NCBI GenBank assembly: GCA_037576195.1
Contig: JAQZDE010000069.1
Coordinates: 1-64,000 of the forward strand
Length of the DNA stretch: 64,000 nucleotides
Origin: Phytoseiulus persimilis
Taxonomy: Eukaryota; Arthropoda; Arachnida; Mesostigmata; Phytoseiidae
Direction of reading: 5' to 3'
Shown here: positions 62,715 to 64,000 of the stretch, piece by piece
Numbering within the stretch: the stretch's first letter is position 1
Layout of the letters: each line of letters starts with the position of its first letter
Notes under the pieces: generated by a model
What the model was told of the DNA's origin: nothing
Seen by the model: only the letters and a program-made list of their open reading frames with translations
The model's database searches: none
Translations under genes and position numbers: made by a program

Positions 62715-62720
62715 TTTATA
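62715..62720 (-). promoter_or_regulatory. TATA box of the intact cuticle gene
   Basis: TATAAA on the minus strand (within gatataaattgg), 51 bases before the start codon. Confidence 0.7.
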
Positions 62721-64000
62721 TCGAACGGGACAGACTTGAGAGAGGAAAGAAACCCCTGCCGACGCCTCGGTCAGTCTCTTGTTCGACAAGAAATATTCTG
62801 GCAACTGGTTATTGAGAAAAATGTGGGATGCTTATCGATCTCCGCCCTGTGTTCCATGAGACTCCAGAACCACATTCCCTTGTCAGATCGGGGGTGGTAT
62901 GCCTTGGTTCCTCATGAAGCCCATCCCGAATTCTCTTCTGAATCGTGGCAGCTTTGGAACTGGAGGTCTGAATACTGGGCTATAGTTCGCGAACGATTCG
63001 AGCCCCTGCAAGCTCCTGCGCTGACCTGGTAATTTCTTTCCTGATCAACTCGATCGCCGCTGATAGAAATTTCTGACCAAACGAATCCACAACTCGATCC
63101 ACTAAGTTTATTTGATGCTCGTTGATCATGGGGGTGAACGACCTTGCTTTACGTTCTAGTTTTCAATGAATCTGTCAGAAGTTTCATCAGCAGTTGAGAC
63201 CGTTAGTTGGCTTGCGATCGGCTACAAACATCCTGGATGGCGTCCAGATCGTGCGGTCTGTCCGAACCGCTGATCTGTCGATAACCACCAGAAAGATGGG
63301 CGTCTGGTTAAGCGAAAAGCGAAACTCGACAGAAATAGTCCAAACCAGACTTTCGTCAACGAAACAGGAGCTTCTACGCAGCGTTAGCATTAACCGTTCG
63401 ATAGCCACGCCTTCGCTCGCGAGCCTGCAGACGGACATCGGATTCCTACAGAATTCTCGGCGAATTTTGTACGACGCAATCATTTCTTCTGGAACGGTCA
63501 GAATAGTCATGTCAGTTGAGAAGGATTGCATCGGCGCTCACTATTCTCAATGAGCGCCTGAACAACGAGGCCCACGTTGACAAGCGGACACCCTTCTGAA
63601 TCTAAAAGTGTTGCGTGTTTATGTATGTATATTGAATGTTGATCCATTTTCGACTGAGGCTTCATCGGAGTCCGGTTAGGATTCACCAGGGCAAGTGCTC
63701 TCTCCAGACGGGAAAGTCAATGTGGACATCGCAAGTGATTTCGAGACCCCACATGACACGACTCGAGCGTCCCGAAACCTTAGCTCTGGCTGATCACGAA
63801 CATCAACCGCCGAAATCTCAGATTCTTGCCGAGATGGGTCTGAGAGCCAGCTAGTCCGGCAGCCAGCGATTCATCAGGATTTTGTCAGAGGAGCATGTTA
63901 GTGGGTCTGGCTGTCGCTGGGTTGAAAGGATCGATTGTCGGTCTGTGTGCGTATCTGCATATCCTTCTGTTCATGAGTCCTTGCGAATGCGAGTCTCGAA
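62721..64000. other. Upstream flank, no supported gene
   Basis: Overlapping frames of about 115 codons on both strands at 63187-63553 have no recognisable domain. The window ends here. Confidence 0.4.

Overview
This is nuclear DNA from an arthropod, most likely an arachnid and plausibly a mesostigmatid mite. The evidence is multi-exon genes with mostly short GT-AG introns, balanced base composition, metazoan-only protein families and chitin-binding cuticle proteins of the tick/mite kind. The species is inferred. There are no operons, CRISPR arrays or bacterial genes.

Layout. At 1-3.6 kb are two minus-strand genes: an MCFD2-like EF-hand protein and an unrecognised C-terminally membrane-anchored protein. 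At 3.6-17.8 kb is a gene-poor stretch with a decayed LINE fragment and a possible first exon of the next gene. At 17.9-23.4 kb is an actin-binding Rho-activating (ABRA/STARS, costars-domain) gene with two alternative last exons, each with its own poly(A) signal. At 23.7-27.4 kb is an NPAT/Mxc-like histone-transcription coactivator on the minus strand, head to head with MO25/CAB39 (28.6-30.5 kb). The MO25 stop codon is followed by an in-frame extension that splices to a Gln-rich exon. At 32.15-32.68 kb is a 517-bp internally deleted hAT transposon with TIRs, target-site duplication and a broken hATC domain. At 33.5-37.3 and 39.1-42.9 kb are two complete tandem copies of an EXTL3/botv-like heparan-sulfate glycosyltransferase gene, with 12 exons each and identical intron phases. 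At 43.9-45.4 kb is a TTLL1-like tubulin polyglutamylase on the minus strand with one extra base in a homopolymer that breaks its frame. At 46.9 kb is a tRNA-like sequence, and at 47.7-48.6 kb an intronless LAP1/TOR1AIP-like torsin activator. The stretch 48.7-59.3 kb is gene-poor with microsatellites. At 59.5-62.7 kb is a tandem pair of cuticle-protein genes, one intact and one with two in-frame stops.

The genes are mostly unrelated housekeeping functions: ER export, nuclear envelope, heparan-sulfate synthesis, tubulin modification, kinase scaffolding and histone transcription. There is no single pathway cluster. The informative features are the recent or ongoing events: the EXTL3 duplication, the decaying cuticle duplicate, the hAT relic, the alternative ABRA ends and the post-stop extension of MO25. 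Exon borders were placed by hand from splice consensus, reading phase and family similarity.
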